Assembly: GCA_030710605.1 (NCBI GenBank)
Contig: CP092863.1
Coordinates: 105,386,099 to 105,450,098 of the forward strand
Direction of reading: 5' to 3'
DNA length: 64,000 nt
Source of the DNA: Cordylochernes scorpioides
Taxonomy: Eukaryota; Arthropoda; Arachnida; Pseudoscorpiones; Chernetidae
Part shown: positions 53,466-62,583 of the stretch, one piece after another
Layout of the letters: every line of letters starts with the position of its first letter
How positions within the stretch are numbered: position 1 is the first letter of the stretch
The notes under the pieces: generated by a model
Database searches by the model: none
What the model saw: only the letters and a program-made list of their open reading frames with translations
Told to the model about the DNA's origin: nothing
Translations under genes and position numbers: made by a program

Positions 53466-53510
53466 AAATAATAATCGTATTTAAATCCAAAATAGGCCTT
53501 ATTTTTAAAA

Positions 53511-54003
53511 AAAAAATATATATATAGATAATCTGGCTTTGTGTCGAATGAATGTTTTTCTGTTAGAATTTTGTTTCTGCATACTAAAAATGAACTGGCT
53601 TCACCCGTTGTCTCTGCTTTTTGGAATTTTTCCGGATATAATTTTGTATCTGATAATCAAATATGATACAGCATAATTGTCATAGTCATTTTCTGACTAA
53701 AAAAACCCAACTATTTTTGCCCAGAACCTGTCAATTTTAATTTTTCTTGGCTGAAAATGCGACAAATATCTCTTCCATATTTTTTTTTCTATGTCCTGTT
53801 AAAACACGTTTTACATGTACATTAGGTCAGCTGATATTACCTCCCATCTTCTTTGCTAGAGGCGCTGCTTGCGAGCGAAAGAACAAATTTGCAATTCGGG
53901 ATAGAGACCTGAAATATTCAATATACGTTTTTCCAGATTCTACTATACATACTGCTAAAAGTTCAGTCATATTAGTTACGTATTTTACGTATATTACGTA
54001 AAA
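53511..54003 (-). mobile_element. Helitron-like fragment lacking its 3' end
   Basis: Body text (AATGAATGTTTTTCTGTTAG, AACCTGTCAATTTTA, CACGTTTTACATGTACATTA, GAGGCGCTGCTTGCGAGCG) matches the interior of the 28.1-29.0 kb copy. The CTAG terminus is absent. Confidence 0.6.
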
Positions 54004-54004
54004 G

Positions 54005-54275
54005 CATTCCATTCACAAAAGCAAACGATGACAGAATTGATGACTCTGATACTTGTATATTTTAATAATATAAATTAGTTTTAAAAATTGTAAAAAATAA
54101 AAAAATGCATCGGCCGGGAATCGAACCCGGGCCGCCCGCATGGCAGGCGAGCATTCTACCACTGAACCACCGATGGTTATAAGAAATTGCCATATTTGGG
54201 TATTTATTCCATTTACAAAAGCCATCGCTGACAGAATTGGTTGATTGTTGATTATGACTCTGATACTTTTATATT
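54005..54275. repeat. Direct repeat flanking the tRNA gene
   Basis: 'ATTCCATTCACAAAAGC', 'GACAGAATTG' and 'ATGACTCTGATACTT' occur at 54007-54057 and again at 54206-54266, with small indels. This suggests tandem duplication of a tRNA-bearing unit, one tRNA having been lost. Confidence 0.65.
54106..54176 (-). tRNA. tRNA-Gly (GCC anticodon)
   Basis: On the minus strand the 71-nt sequence folds as a tRNA: ATCGGTGGTTCAGTGGTAGA (A box), anticodon loop CTGCCAT with GCC, B box CCGGGTTCGATTCCCGG and discriminator A. A T7 terminator follows directly. The first acceptor pair is C1-C72 instead of G1-C72, and loop position 38 is T, so the gene may be weakened. A repeat of about 55 bp flanks it on both sides (54005-54062 and 54205-54275). 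Confidence 0.85.
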
Positions 54276-54279
54276 TGAA

Positions 54280-54745
54280 TCATATTTAACTATAACACAC
54301 TTCAGGGGAAACTATAGTTAAAGATGAATAGAATAAGAGGGGAACGTTATTTATATTTTTGTATATTAATATTGTGACCTATCTGCTGATAAACGGCGTC
54401 TACAAATTACAACTGGAGTAGCGTAGACACCCTCCTTCAACTACCATGCCTTCTCTTGTGGATTCAAGGAACATAATACATATTAAGTCGATACATCAAC
54501 TACATATCCCACAGTTATCTACAAGATTGTGTAAGAAAGAGAGAGTTGGTGGAACTTCATTCATACCGTCCAGATCTCCATGCAAGAAGCTTGACCTTAT
54601 ATAATTGAAGACATTCAGTGTCGAGTTCGTCAACTTATTTAATTTATTTAAAACGAAAAAAGGGGTGAACTTTCTTCTTTATCTATTTCATTATATAAAG
54701 ATATTTAATGATATGCATTATGTTACGATGTACTAGAGCGCCATC
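54280..54745. other. Unassigned intergenic sequence
   Basis: Mixed composition, no gene or known repeat. GCGCCATCTGTTATC at 54739 is the left junction of the palindrome that follows. Confidence 0.45.
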
Positions 54746-54751
54746 TGTTAT

Positions 54752-55016
54752 CAAATTATAAAACTATTCTAGAGGCGTAATATTCTTTTTAAAATAAAAC
54801 AATTTCTACTGTCGTTACTGCGATGGAAAAATTAAAGGGAGGGCCTGGCTCATCAGTGATGAACCCTCCCATGGTAGATTAAACTGGCGAAACCGCTGGG
54901 AGGGTTCATCACTGATGAGCCAGGCCCTCCCTTTAATTTTTCCATCGCAGTAAGGACTGTAGAAATTGTTTTATTTTAAAAAGAATATTACGCCTCTAGA
55001 ATAGTTTTATAATTTG
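54752..55016. repeat. Long palindrome, family A copy 4, nearly perfect
   Basis: Arms of about 118 bp (54752-54871 and 54897-55016) pair almost without mismatch, with a 25-bp centre. Motifs: AGGCGTAATATTCTTTTTAA, GGGAGGGCCTGGCTCATCAG. Cassette on the plus strand at 54884-54923: CTGGC-GAAAC ... ATCACTGATGA-GCCAG. Confidence 0.85.
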
Positions 55017-55019
55017 ATA

Positions 55020-55388
55020 TGCATTATGATTAAATATCTTATTTATGGTGGCGGTAATTATCTCCTTTTGCGGAGTAATTGGGTGTGTTTCCTGTTTATG
55101 GGAACATCACACAAAGGTAGGATGTTAACATTTAGCTGGGCTTAGTAGGACAGCAGCCTTCATGTCTAGGGTACCAGGAGTACAAGACTACAGACATACT
55201 TCGCCTTTCCTGCCTAGGGTCACCTCCCCGCTAACCTCCCACGCTAAGACAATTAAAAGGACTCTTATCTTATGTGTAATGGTATTGATCAAGGATATTC
55301 TCCGAAAGTATCTTTTTTCATTTTAAAGAAATAAAAGAGTTTGACACGCGTACTCAAAACTTTGTCTTTAATTTTATAAACAATATTA
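55020..55388. other. Unassigned sequence
   Basis: Less AT-rich, with GGTAGGATGTTAACATTTAG and CCTGCCTAGGGTCACC. No frame or repeat recognised. Confidence 0.4.
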
Positions 55389-56036
55389 TCTATATATATA
55401 AAATTGAATGTCTGTCTGTCTGTCTGTTTGTCTGTACTCTATAGATTCAAAAACCATACATCCAATCGCCGTGTAATTTTGGAATATTATTAGGTATATC
55501 ACCGGGAAGGTTTTTGAAAAATAATTTCCTGAATATCTTGAATATCCTTAGAGTTATTTGCAGATTTGTAGATTTAACTCGCAAGCAGCGCCCCCATTGT
55601 GACGATGATAACAAGTTTTCTTATCACTAAGTTTGTTATCTTAAATATTATTTATCAAAAGTAAGATTATCTCAGGATGACACGGCAATGTGACACGGGA
55701 AAAAATGTTCACTAGATAAAACTGATTTTCTAATGTAGAAAATTAGGAAAGACAAAATTCAGGATGACACGGCACACAGGGACCGGGAAAAAATGTTCAC
55801 TTTATCGAGAGATTCAAATTTACGAGTTTCAAATTATCAAAATATATCTTTTTTTTTTTAAATAAGTTTTTAGAGAATTGTTTTAACAAATGTTCGCTAG
55901 ACAAACCTTTACTCGGGTAAAACCCCGGGCGAAGCCGAGTACGTTTTATAAGTTTATAGATAATTGTTTTAACAAATGTTCGTTAGACAAACATTCACTC
56001 GGGTAAAACCCGGGCGAAGCCGGGCACATCCGCTAG
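55389..56036 (+). mobile_element. Non-autonomous Helitron-like element
   Basis: Starts TCTATATATATAAAATTGAA with a (GTCT)n run; ends ACCCGGGCGAAGCCGGG (hairpin), then CACATCCGCTAG and T. The last 100 bp are duplicated in tandem (ends at about 55940 and 56036). 648 bp, no coding capacity. Confidence 0.75.
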
Positions 56037-56560
56037 TTTCCTTATATATTACAGATTCACGTATTTGTAAAAGATAAATGATTATAAATTGGCACAGGAA
56101 TATTTGAAATTGAAATTTTAAAAAGATTTATAAAAACAATATATCAATAACTATGGCTTGATTAAAAAACACCAGGAAAGTATTTTTTCTTAATATATAT
56201 TATAAAAAATACAAACCACAACACATATTTTTATATTTCTCATTTATCCTTATCTCTTTACTTTAAAACGTAATCATTTAATTTAAACCTCTTTTATTTA
56301 TTCAATTTACTCCATTTGGTCCATTTACCTCTCCATCAATTTAACTTATAATTAAACTTTTGTTTACTCTCCGAATTGTTTATTCTATTTATTTATCGTT
56401 TCGTGTTCCACTCACATATATTTATTTATTAAACATCATCTCTCTCTTTTACTTCTATTCACTTATTTTCGAATTATTTATTTTTGATTTGATTTATTTT
56501 AAATTCTCAACTCTATCTGTTTCCCTTTATTTTTCGAAGTCGGCCTCCATCCCGAGACAG
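56037..56560. other. AT-rich intergenic sequence
   Basis: Pyrimidine-rich T/A sequence; the short frame at 56360-56563 is a hydrophobic low-complexity artefact. No gene. Confidence 0.45.
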
Positions 56561-56564
56561 TGAA

Positions 56565-57064
56565 AACAACAGCTTACTTACTATACCTCGACTAATTGGC
56601 AATTTGTCACATGTTTTCTACTCCACAGGCCGCTCCAAGCACACACTGTGGCAATGAACCAAGCAAGCAGTTAGACACCAGAACTGTAACACAAGTGAGT
56701 ATCCCCGTGTTCAGGGAGGAAGAGAAAACAACACCTCACTTACTACACCTCGACTAATTGGCCATTTGTCACATGTTTTCTACTCCACAGGCCGCACCAA
56801 GCATACACTGTGGCAATGAACCAAGCAAGCAGTAAGACACCAGAACTGTAACACAAGTTAGTATCCCCGTGTCCAGAGAGGAAGAGAAATCAACACCTCA
56901 CTTATATATACTACACCTCGACTAATTGGCCATTTGTCACATGTTTTCTACTCCACAGGCCGCACCAAGCACACACTGTGGCAATGAACCAAGCAAGCAG
57001 TAAGACACCAGAACTGTAACACAAGTGAGTATCCCCGTGTCCAGAGAGGAAGAGAAATCAACAC

Positions 57065-57096
<32 letters not shown>

Positions 57097-57245
57097 CTAC
57101 ACCTCAACTAATTGGCCATTTGACACATGTTTTCTACTCCACAGGCCGCACCAAGCAGACACTGCGGCAATGAACCAAGCAAGCAGTAAGACACCAGAAC
57201 TGTAACCCAATTGGGTATCCCCGTGTCCAGGGAGGAGGAGAAAAC
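56565..57245 (+). repeat. Four tandem exon-like units, 162-186 bp
   Basis: Each unit contains CACATGTTTTCTACTCCACAG, a 3' splice-site-like end, then about 65 bp (GCCGCACCAAGCACACACTG, GCAATGAACCAAGCAAGCAG), then ACACAAGTGAGTATCC, a 5' splice-site-like start. Units begin near 56570, 56732, 56900 and 57086; TA expansion lengthens the last spacing. The last copy has lost the GTGAGT (ACCCAATTGGGTATCC). The core encodes no conserved frame. Could be duplicated non-coding exons or a satellite with chance splice signals. Confidence 0.6.
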
Positions 57246-57369
57246 AACAGCAGTAGCTACCATCTACAAGTACCATCTTGGACTTGAGGTGGATAACACC
57301 AGCCATCACATCGACCTGCCCACTCTGTGGGAAAGAACTCTTGCAGTCTCCCATAGACGGAGTCCATCC

Positions 57370-58030
57370 CTCGTTGGGCGCCACCAATGAAGACATTGTT
57401 TATACTTTAAATATAGCATAAAAAGGTTGCGGAATAATGATATTCATGGGCCAAAAGAAGCACGTCTCCCTTTAATTGTGCATCAGAACGATTGAGTGCA
57501 TGAATATCATACTCTCGAAACTTTATGTTGTATTCTAGCCTGAAAATCGGCCCTTGCCACTTTACCAGCTTGAACACCTGTTTGGTAAATTTGACCAATT
57601 CCATAACTCCTCTCGTAGGATGTTATGAAATCGAAGCCGTCCCTGTACTGATAAGGCCATAGCCCAAAACCAATGGTATACAGGTTGGCTTTTTTTCTGA
57701 ATTTGCTAAAACTGGTGTTGTGGCTCATTCTTTATCATCACTAGTAAAGTATTTTACTAAGGTGATACACAGTGCATCGTTCTGATGCACAATTAAAGGG
57801 AGAGGTGCCTCTTTTGGTACATATATATATTATATAAAATTAGAGATCCTAGAACAAATTACTCTGTTTGTATTTACCACCAGATGTCGCCGCTTTCATT
57901 ATATAACCCTATTGTTGCTGTTTCCCGTTGGCCGGCTCAAACCTATTGTAATTATGTAAATAAGTCTTTCGGTTTCTTTATTCTTACGCCTTAAAACAGG
58001 TGGTACTTTATTACCAAAGGACACAATATT
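57370..58030. repeat. Dispersed LTR-family copy with PBS-like motif
   Basis: 57410-57830 shares blocks with 61.72-62.19 kb (CCATAACTCCTCTC, GATGTTATGAAATCGAAG, CTGAATTTGC) and with 5.13-5.26 kb. 57880-58020 matches the 12.0/14.6 kb LARD LTR reversed. On the minus strand near 57370-57393, TGGTGGCGCCCAACGAGGG resembles a tRNA-Lys-type PBS. The minus-strand frames here (57407-57604, 57507-57728) are unrecognised. Confidence 0.5.
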
Positions 58031-58111
58031 CACAAATATACGAGGGAAATGATGTATCAAATTCAATTTGAAGCTCAATCTTAAATAGATTAATATCCTA
58101 TATGATTGAAA

Positions 58112-58613
58112 ATGTGAGATGTATTCAACAAAATGTAAGAAAAGGTTTTACTGCGATAAGTGAGCTATAGGCCAACACTAGAGATGACTCATCTGACATT
58201 CTTTTGATTCAAGAACCATATGTTTTACATAAACTACTAAATTTCATTGGAACGCTTTTATTTAGTAATTAACTCTTTTTAAAATTGTTCTAATTGAATA
58301 ATTCTCTAATATATAGCATATTTTCATTATAAAATATTCCTTAAAACTTTTTTTAAATCTGTAAATTGTTTTTCTCGAATAGACACAACACTTTACAATT
58401 TGATTTCATTTAACTAAATTTGCTTACCAACCCTTTGTACATATATCAATTGTGTATATATATTTTTATATTTTATTCTAACTAACTTGCATACTAATTC
58501 TGTACATATTTAAAATATCTTTCTTTCTCTTCTTTAAAAATTTTGTTTATTTTTAAAGTACAAGTGTCCCTAGGGGGGCATAGCGCTCTAAGTCGAAATA
58601 AAGAAAGAAAGTT
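58112..58613 (+). pseudogene. LINE relic: endonuclease start joined to 3' tail
   Basis: 58112-58235 encodes VRCIQQNVRKGFTAISEL, a stop, then ANTRDDSSDILLIQEPYV. This is the start of an apurinic-like LINE endonuclease of the Jockey/R1 type (Q.N motif, catalytic Glu in QEPYV). Sequence then degenerates; 58561-58613 (AAGTGTCCCTAGGGGGG, AAATAAAGAAAGAAAG) is a LINE-like 3' tail that recurs reversed at 6549-6590. Most of the RT is deleted. Confidence 0.6.
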
Positions 58614-59038
58614 ATGTATTTATGTTCCATAAGCTTAATTAGAACTAATTATAATCTTAACGATTTTTATTTATATTTTCAAGATTTTCCACGATTGCAT
58701 ACCAATACCAATGTGCTCAATAGAACCAGCAAATATCATAATAATATTCATGTATCAAGTAAATGATCATTAATTCTTTATAAAATATTTCAAAATCAAC
58801 ATCAGAAATCATTTTTATAATATATATATTTATTAAAAAACGAAATAAAAAAATAAAAGATAAAAAGATCAGGTGTTGAAATCAATATAAAAAAAAAATG
58901 GCATATCCTGACCAGGAGCACATGTGCTTTACAGAAGGCAGAGCGCCATCTGGTGGAACAGAAATCAACTAAACATTGATTTAGCCTGTTCCCTGATATT
59001 TGGCCAACCCAATTTCTTGATAAATCAAGAAAAGCCAT

Positions 59039-59079
59039 CCACGAACGCGTTTCGCGCTTTTTGGCGCTCGTCAGCGTGG
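59039..59079 (-). ncRNA. Hammerhead ribozyme, copy 1
   Basis: Read on the minus strand: CCACG (stem I), CTGACGA core box, GCGC-CAAAAA-GCGC (stem II and loop), GAAA, CGCGTT, CGTGG (stem I). All core positions of the hammerhead consensus are met (C3 U4 G5 A6 N7 G8 A9; G12 A13 A14). Stem III is A-C/G-U around GC, i.e. the self-complementary ACGCGT, so a dimeric fold is plausible; cleavage would follow U17. AGCC/GGCT extend stem I beyond an internal loop. Confidence 0.88.
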
Positions 59080-59389
59080 AGTAGGCTGAACCATTGAGAC
59101 CAAAAAAGATTTTTTGATCCCAATGGCTTCCTGAAAAACCAAGAAATGGGTATTTAAGGCCAAACCTGCGTAAATACGCTTAGCACATTAAAAAACGAAA
59201 TAAAAAAATAAAAGATAAAAAGATCAGGTGTTGAAATCAATATAAAAAATGGCATATCCTGACCAGGAGCACATGTGCTTTACAGAAGGCAGAGCGCCAT
59301 CTGGTGGAACAGAAATCAACTAAACATTGATTTAGCCTGTTCCCTGATATTTGGCCAACCCAATTTCTTGATAAATCAAGAAAAGCCAT

Positions 59390-59430
59390 CCACGAACGCG
59401 TTTCGCGCTTTTTGGCGCTCGTCAGCGTGG
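59390..59430 (-). ncRNA. Hammerhead ribozyme, copy 2
   Basis: Identical 41-nt core to copy 1, 351 bp downstream in the same orientation. Confidence 0.88.
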
Positions 59431-59740
59431 AGTAGGCTGAACCATTGAGACCAAAAAAGATTTTTTGATCCCAATGGCTTCCTGAAAAACCAAGAAATGG
59501 GTATTTAAGGCCAAACTTGCGTAAATACGCTTAGCACATTAAAAAACGAAATAAAAAAATAAAAGATAAAAAGATCAGGTGTTGAAATCAATATAAAAAA
59601 TGGCATATCCTGACCAGGAGCACATGTGCTTTACAGAAGGCAGAGCGCCATCTGGTGGAACAGAAATCAACTAAACATTGATTTAGCCTGTTCCCTGATA
59701 TTTGGCCAACCCAATTTCTTGATAAATCAAGAAAAGCCAT

Positions 59741-59781
59741 CCACGAACGCGTTTCGCGCTTTTTGGCGCTCGTCAGCGTGG
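59741..59781 (-). ncRNA. Hammerhead ribozyme, copy 3
   Basis: Identical 41-nt core, exactly 351 bp from copy 2. Confidence 0.88.
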
Positions 59782-60022
59782 AGTAGGCTGAACCATTGAG
59801 ACCAAAAAAGATTTTTTGATCCCAATGGCTTCCTGAAAAACCAAGAAATGGGTATTTAAGGCCAAACTTGCGTAAATACGCTTAGCACATTAAAAAACGA
59901 AATAAAAAAATAAAAGATAAAAAGATCAGGTGTTGAAATCAATATAAAAAAATGGTTTTTTGGTTTTTCAGGAAGCCATTGGGATCAAAAAATCTTTTTT
60001 GGTCTCAATGGTTCAGCCTACT

Positions 60023-60063
60023 CCACGCTGACGAGCGCCAAAAAGCGCGAAACGCGTTCGTGG
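60023..60063 (+). ncRNA. Hammerhead ribozyme, copy 4 (inverted unit)
   Basis: Identical core on the plus strand, after the head-to-head inversion near 59952. Copies 3 and 4 face each other and could pair as double-stranded RNA in a read-through transcript. Confidence 0.88.
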
Positions 60064-60373
60064 ATGGCTTTTCTTGATTTATCAAGAAATTGGGTTGGCC
60101 AAATATCAGGGAACAGGCTAAATCAATGTTTAGTTGATTTCTGTTCCACCAGATGGCGCTCTGCCTTCTGTAAAGCACATGTGCTCCTGGTCAGGATATG
60201 CCATTTTTTATATTGATTTCAACACCTGATCTTTTTATCTTTTATTTTTTTATTTCGTTTTTTAATGTGCTAAGCGTATTTACGCAAGTTTGGCCTTAAA
60301 TACCCATTTCTTGGTTTTCCAGGAAGCCATTGGGATCAAAAAATCTTTTTTGGTCTCAATGGTTCAGCCTACT

Positions 60374-60414
60374 CCACGCTGACGAGCGCCAAAAAGCGCG
60401 AAACGCGTTCGTGG
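60374..60414 (+). ncRNA. Hammerhead ribozyme, copy 5
   Basis: Identical core on the plus strand, 351 bp after copy 4. Its unit ends at about 60562 (GGATATGCCATTTTTT) before a TA tract. Confidence 0.88.
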
Positions 60415-60600
60415 ATGGCTTTTCTTGATTTATCAAGAAATTGGGTTGGCCAAATATCAGGGAACAGGCTAAATCAATGTTTAGTTGATTTCTGTTCCAC
60501 CAGATGGCGCTCTGCCTTCTGTAAAGCACATGTGCTCCTGGTCAGGATATGCCATTTTTTATATATATATTTATATAATATTATATTTAATATTTATATA

Positions 60601-61111
60601 TCTATATATATATATATAAATGAATGTTTGTATGTTTTTTTGTATGTCCGGCATACAAATTCGCAGTAGTTCACTAATTCAAACCAAAATTTCCATACAT
60701 AGGTGAAAAAATACGGGGAAGACCATAGGCTATTTTAAAAAATATATAAATCAATTATTAAAACTATATATTTTTAGTTAGAAAATGATGATGACGATAT
60801 TGCTGTATCATGTTTGATTATCAGATACAAAATTATATCGGGAAAAATTCCAAAAAGCAGAGACCACGGGTGAAACCAGTTCATAATTTTGTACGCAGGA
60901 ACAAAATTCTAACAGAAAAACATTTATTCGAGCAGAAAACAAAAGCCAGATCATCTTTCTATAAAAATATCGCTTCTCAGACACAAAGTTTGGAGCGGGA
61001 CGTTTCACAAGAATGACATCCACGGCGCCAATTTATAATTGTAACGAATAGTATTTGAATAAAAACATTTAATCGGGTAAAACCCGGGCGTTGACCGGGT
61101 CATTCGGCTAG
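60601..61111 (+). mobile_element. Non-autonomous Helitron-like element
   Basis: Starts TCTATATATATATATATAAA then TGAATGTTTGT, ends AACCCGGGCGTTGACCGGGT (hairpin), CATTCGGCTAG, T. Same body as 28.1-29.0 kb in opposite orientation (AAAGTTTGGAGCGGGACG). The short frame at 60810-61016 is not a gene. Confidence 0.75.
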
Positions 61112-61720
61112 TTTCAAATAAACACTTATGGTTTTAAAGTAACCAGTTAATAAAGCAGTTTCAATTTAAATCTTCCTTCTTATATACTTTCCTATTTAAA
61201 ACTCTTTTTTAATTCAATAAAAACATTCGCTTCTTTCAATAGAATTACTTTCCTTCACACACTAAAGGATTTATACTAACGTGTTCCCCCCCCCCCAAAG
61301 TGTAGCAATGGGATTATGTGTATCTGCATAGTCAGGTCGTGTTGGCCAATGACGAATGTCGCGTGACACACGCCATGGATTTCTAATCATTCTCATTAAT
61401 ACCTTTGTAATAAATCAATTAATTAAACGCTCGTTAACTTTGATAGAATAAATTGAACTTTCGCTTACACCTCTTCCTCACACACACGCATTCGGAGAGG
61501 TAATATCCTCTGCAATACATATAAATAATAAGTAAAAGAGTTTCCGAGGCCTACCTTGGTACTACAGCTGTAGACATGTGATGTACTTCAGTTCAAGCTG
61601 ACACAGTCTTCTATCTGCCATGATTCTCACCCACTACGGGTAATAACTGTAGACAAGTCTATATAGAGGAGTGTCTAACATAAGATTGCGGGAGAGAATG
61701 GTATCCACATTTACCAAATA
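61112..61720. other. Unassigned intergenic sequence
   Basis: AT-rich with a C10 run at about 61288. No gene or repeat recognised. Confidence 0.4.
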
Positions 61721-62190
61721 AGCACTTCTCCCATTAAAAAGACATCTAAAATATGCATTTTAGTTTATTACACCTGTATAGAACGTTAAGATGGTAGTGG
61801 TGAATGTTCTTTCTCGCCTCAAAATCGGCCTGTGCCACTTCAGCTCAAACACCTTTATGGATATTTTCAACCGTTTCCATAACTCCTCTCTAGGATTTTA
61901 AAGGCGTAATATGGATTATAAATCAGAACTACAAGATAATAAGACCAAATCCAAATGAATAAATAGTGTGCGACGTTTCGCTAATAGCTTTGTTACAGAT
62001 ATTTCACACACTATTTATTTATTTGGATTTGGTCTTATTACCATGTAGTCTTCTCTAGGAGATGTTATGAAATCGAAGTCGCCCTTCTACTAAAGAGAGC
62101 CATAGCCTGTAGCCATGGTATGCGGTTGTTTATTTCCTGAATTTGCCAGAATTGACATTATGGTTCATTTTGCATCACCACCTTAACGTT
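61720..62190. repeat. Dispersed LTR-family copy with an inserted palindrome
   Basis: Blocks CCATAACTCCTCTCTAGGAT and GATGTTATGAAATCGAAGTC match 57.60-57.63 kb, but are split here by the palindrome at about 61915-62045. CTCTCTAGGA occurs at both sides of the split, a likely target duplication. Confidence 0.55.
61941..62040 (-). repeat. Palindrome with hammerhead-like motif in the loop
   Basis: Arms AAGACCAAATCCAAATGAAT and complement surround 61966-62011. On the minus strand this reads GTGTGTGAAATATCTG, TAACAAA, GCTATTAGC (3-bp hairpin), GAAACGTC, GCACAC. GAA-ACGT-C and a GTGTG/CACAC-type stem I match the hammerhead 3' half; the CTGANGA box is degenerate. Confidence 0.55.
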
Positions 62191-62194
62191 CTAT

Positions 62195-62583
62195 ACCGTA
62201 ATAATGAACCATTATGTATAGATTTAATGCATTTTTAGCGGTATATGTGCCTTTGTTAGTACTCTAAATTGTTTAGAACATAGAAGAGTCCTATGAAGGT
62301 ATATGGATCCCCCATTTAAATCCAATTACACCATTGGCCCAGTTCCAGATTGGCTTCTAACCACATTCCACGTGCCAAATGTCCTTGGCTCTCCATGGCC
62401 AGGTAATTGGCTCAAGGCATGTCACGGTTTTTTGTTTTCTCTTCTCACAGCAGCGCTATAAACCTCTATATAAAGATGATGTATTAGCCCGCCATCTGTT
62501 ATAACAAATTTGAACTATTGTTTATTTAAAGATCTTGATATTCTTTAACTATAGCGGTAGTTGCATTGCACATATATTGAAAA
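62195..62583. other. Unassigned intergenic sequence
   Basis: CGCCATCTGTTATAAC at 62489 is the junction sequence of the family-A palindromes, here without the palindrome. No gene. Confidence 0.4.

Larger units (their letters stand above)
50676..53510 (+). mobile_element. Penelope-like retroelement with short terminal direct repeats
   Basis: A 39-bp direct repeat (TAATCGTATTTAAATCCAAA, then ATAGGCCTTATTTTTAAAA) lies at 50676-50714 and 53472-53510. Between them are an RT frame and a GIY-YIG endonuclease, the PLE signature. A hammerhead-like motif sits at 53425-53465, just before the 3' repeat. One frameshift (about 52262) and one TAA (52535) inactivate this copy. Confidence 0.92.
58832..60562. 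mobile_element. Retrozyme-like array of 351-bp units with hammerhead ribozymes
   Basis: Units begin ATTAAAAAACGAAATAAAA at 58832, 59187, 59538 and 59889 (spacings 355, 351, 351). The fourth breaks off at about 59952, after which two inverted units run to 60562. Copies are nearly identical. Each complete unit has one hammerhead (three on the minus strand, two on the plus), GCGCCATCTGGTGGAACAG, and a GCGTATTTACGC hairpin. No protein is encoded. One ribozyme per 351-nt tandem unit matches non-autonomous metazoan retrozymes, which produce small circular RNAs. Confidence 0.85.

Noticed and set aside
54884-54923. Calling the family-A cassette a true hammerhead ribozyme
   Set aside because: The core boxes and stem II are there, but I could not place stem I or an NUH cleavage site.
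57370-57393. A lentivirus-like tRNA-Lys PBS implying an endogenous retrovirus
   Set aside because: No gag, pol or paired LTR in the expected orientation; the motif alone is not enough.
60415-60669. The frame MAFLDLSRNWVGQ... found in both orientations (also 58802-59038 minus)
   Set aside because: It is the ribozyme unit translated; identical because the units are copies, with no protein evidence.
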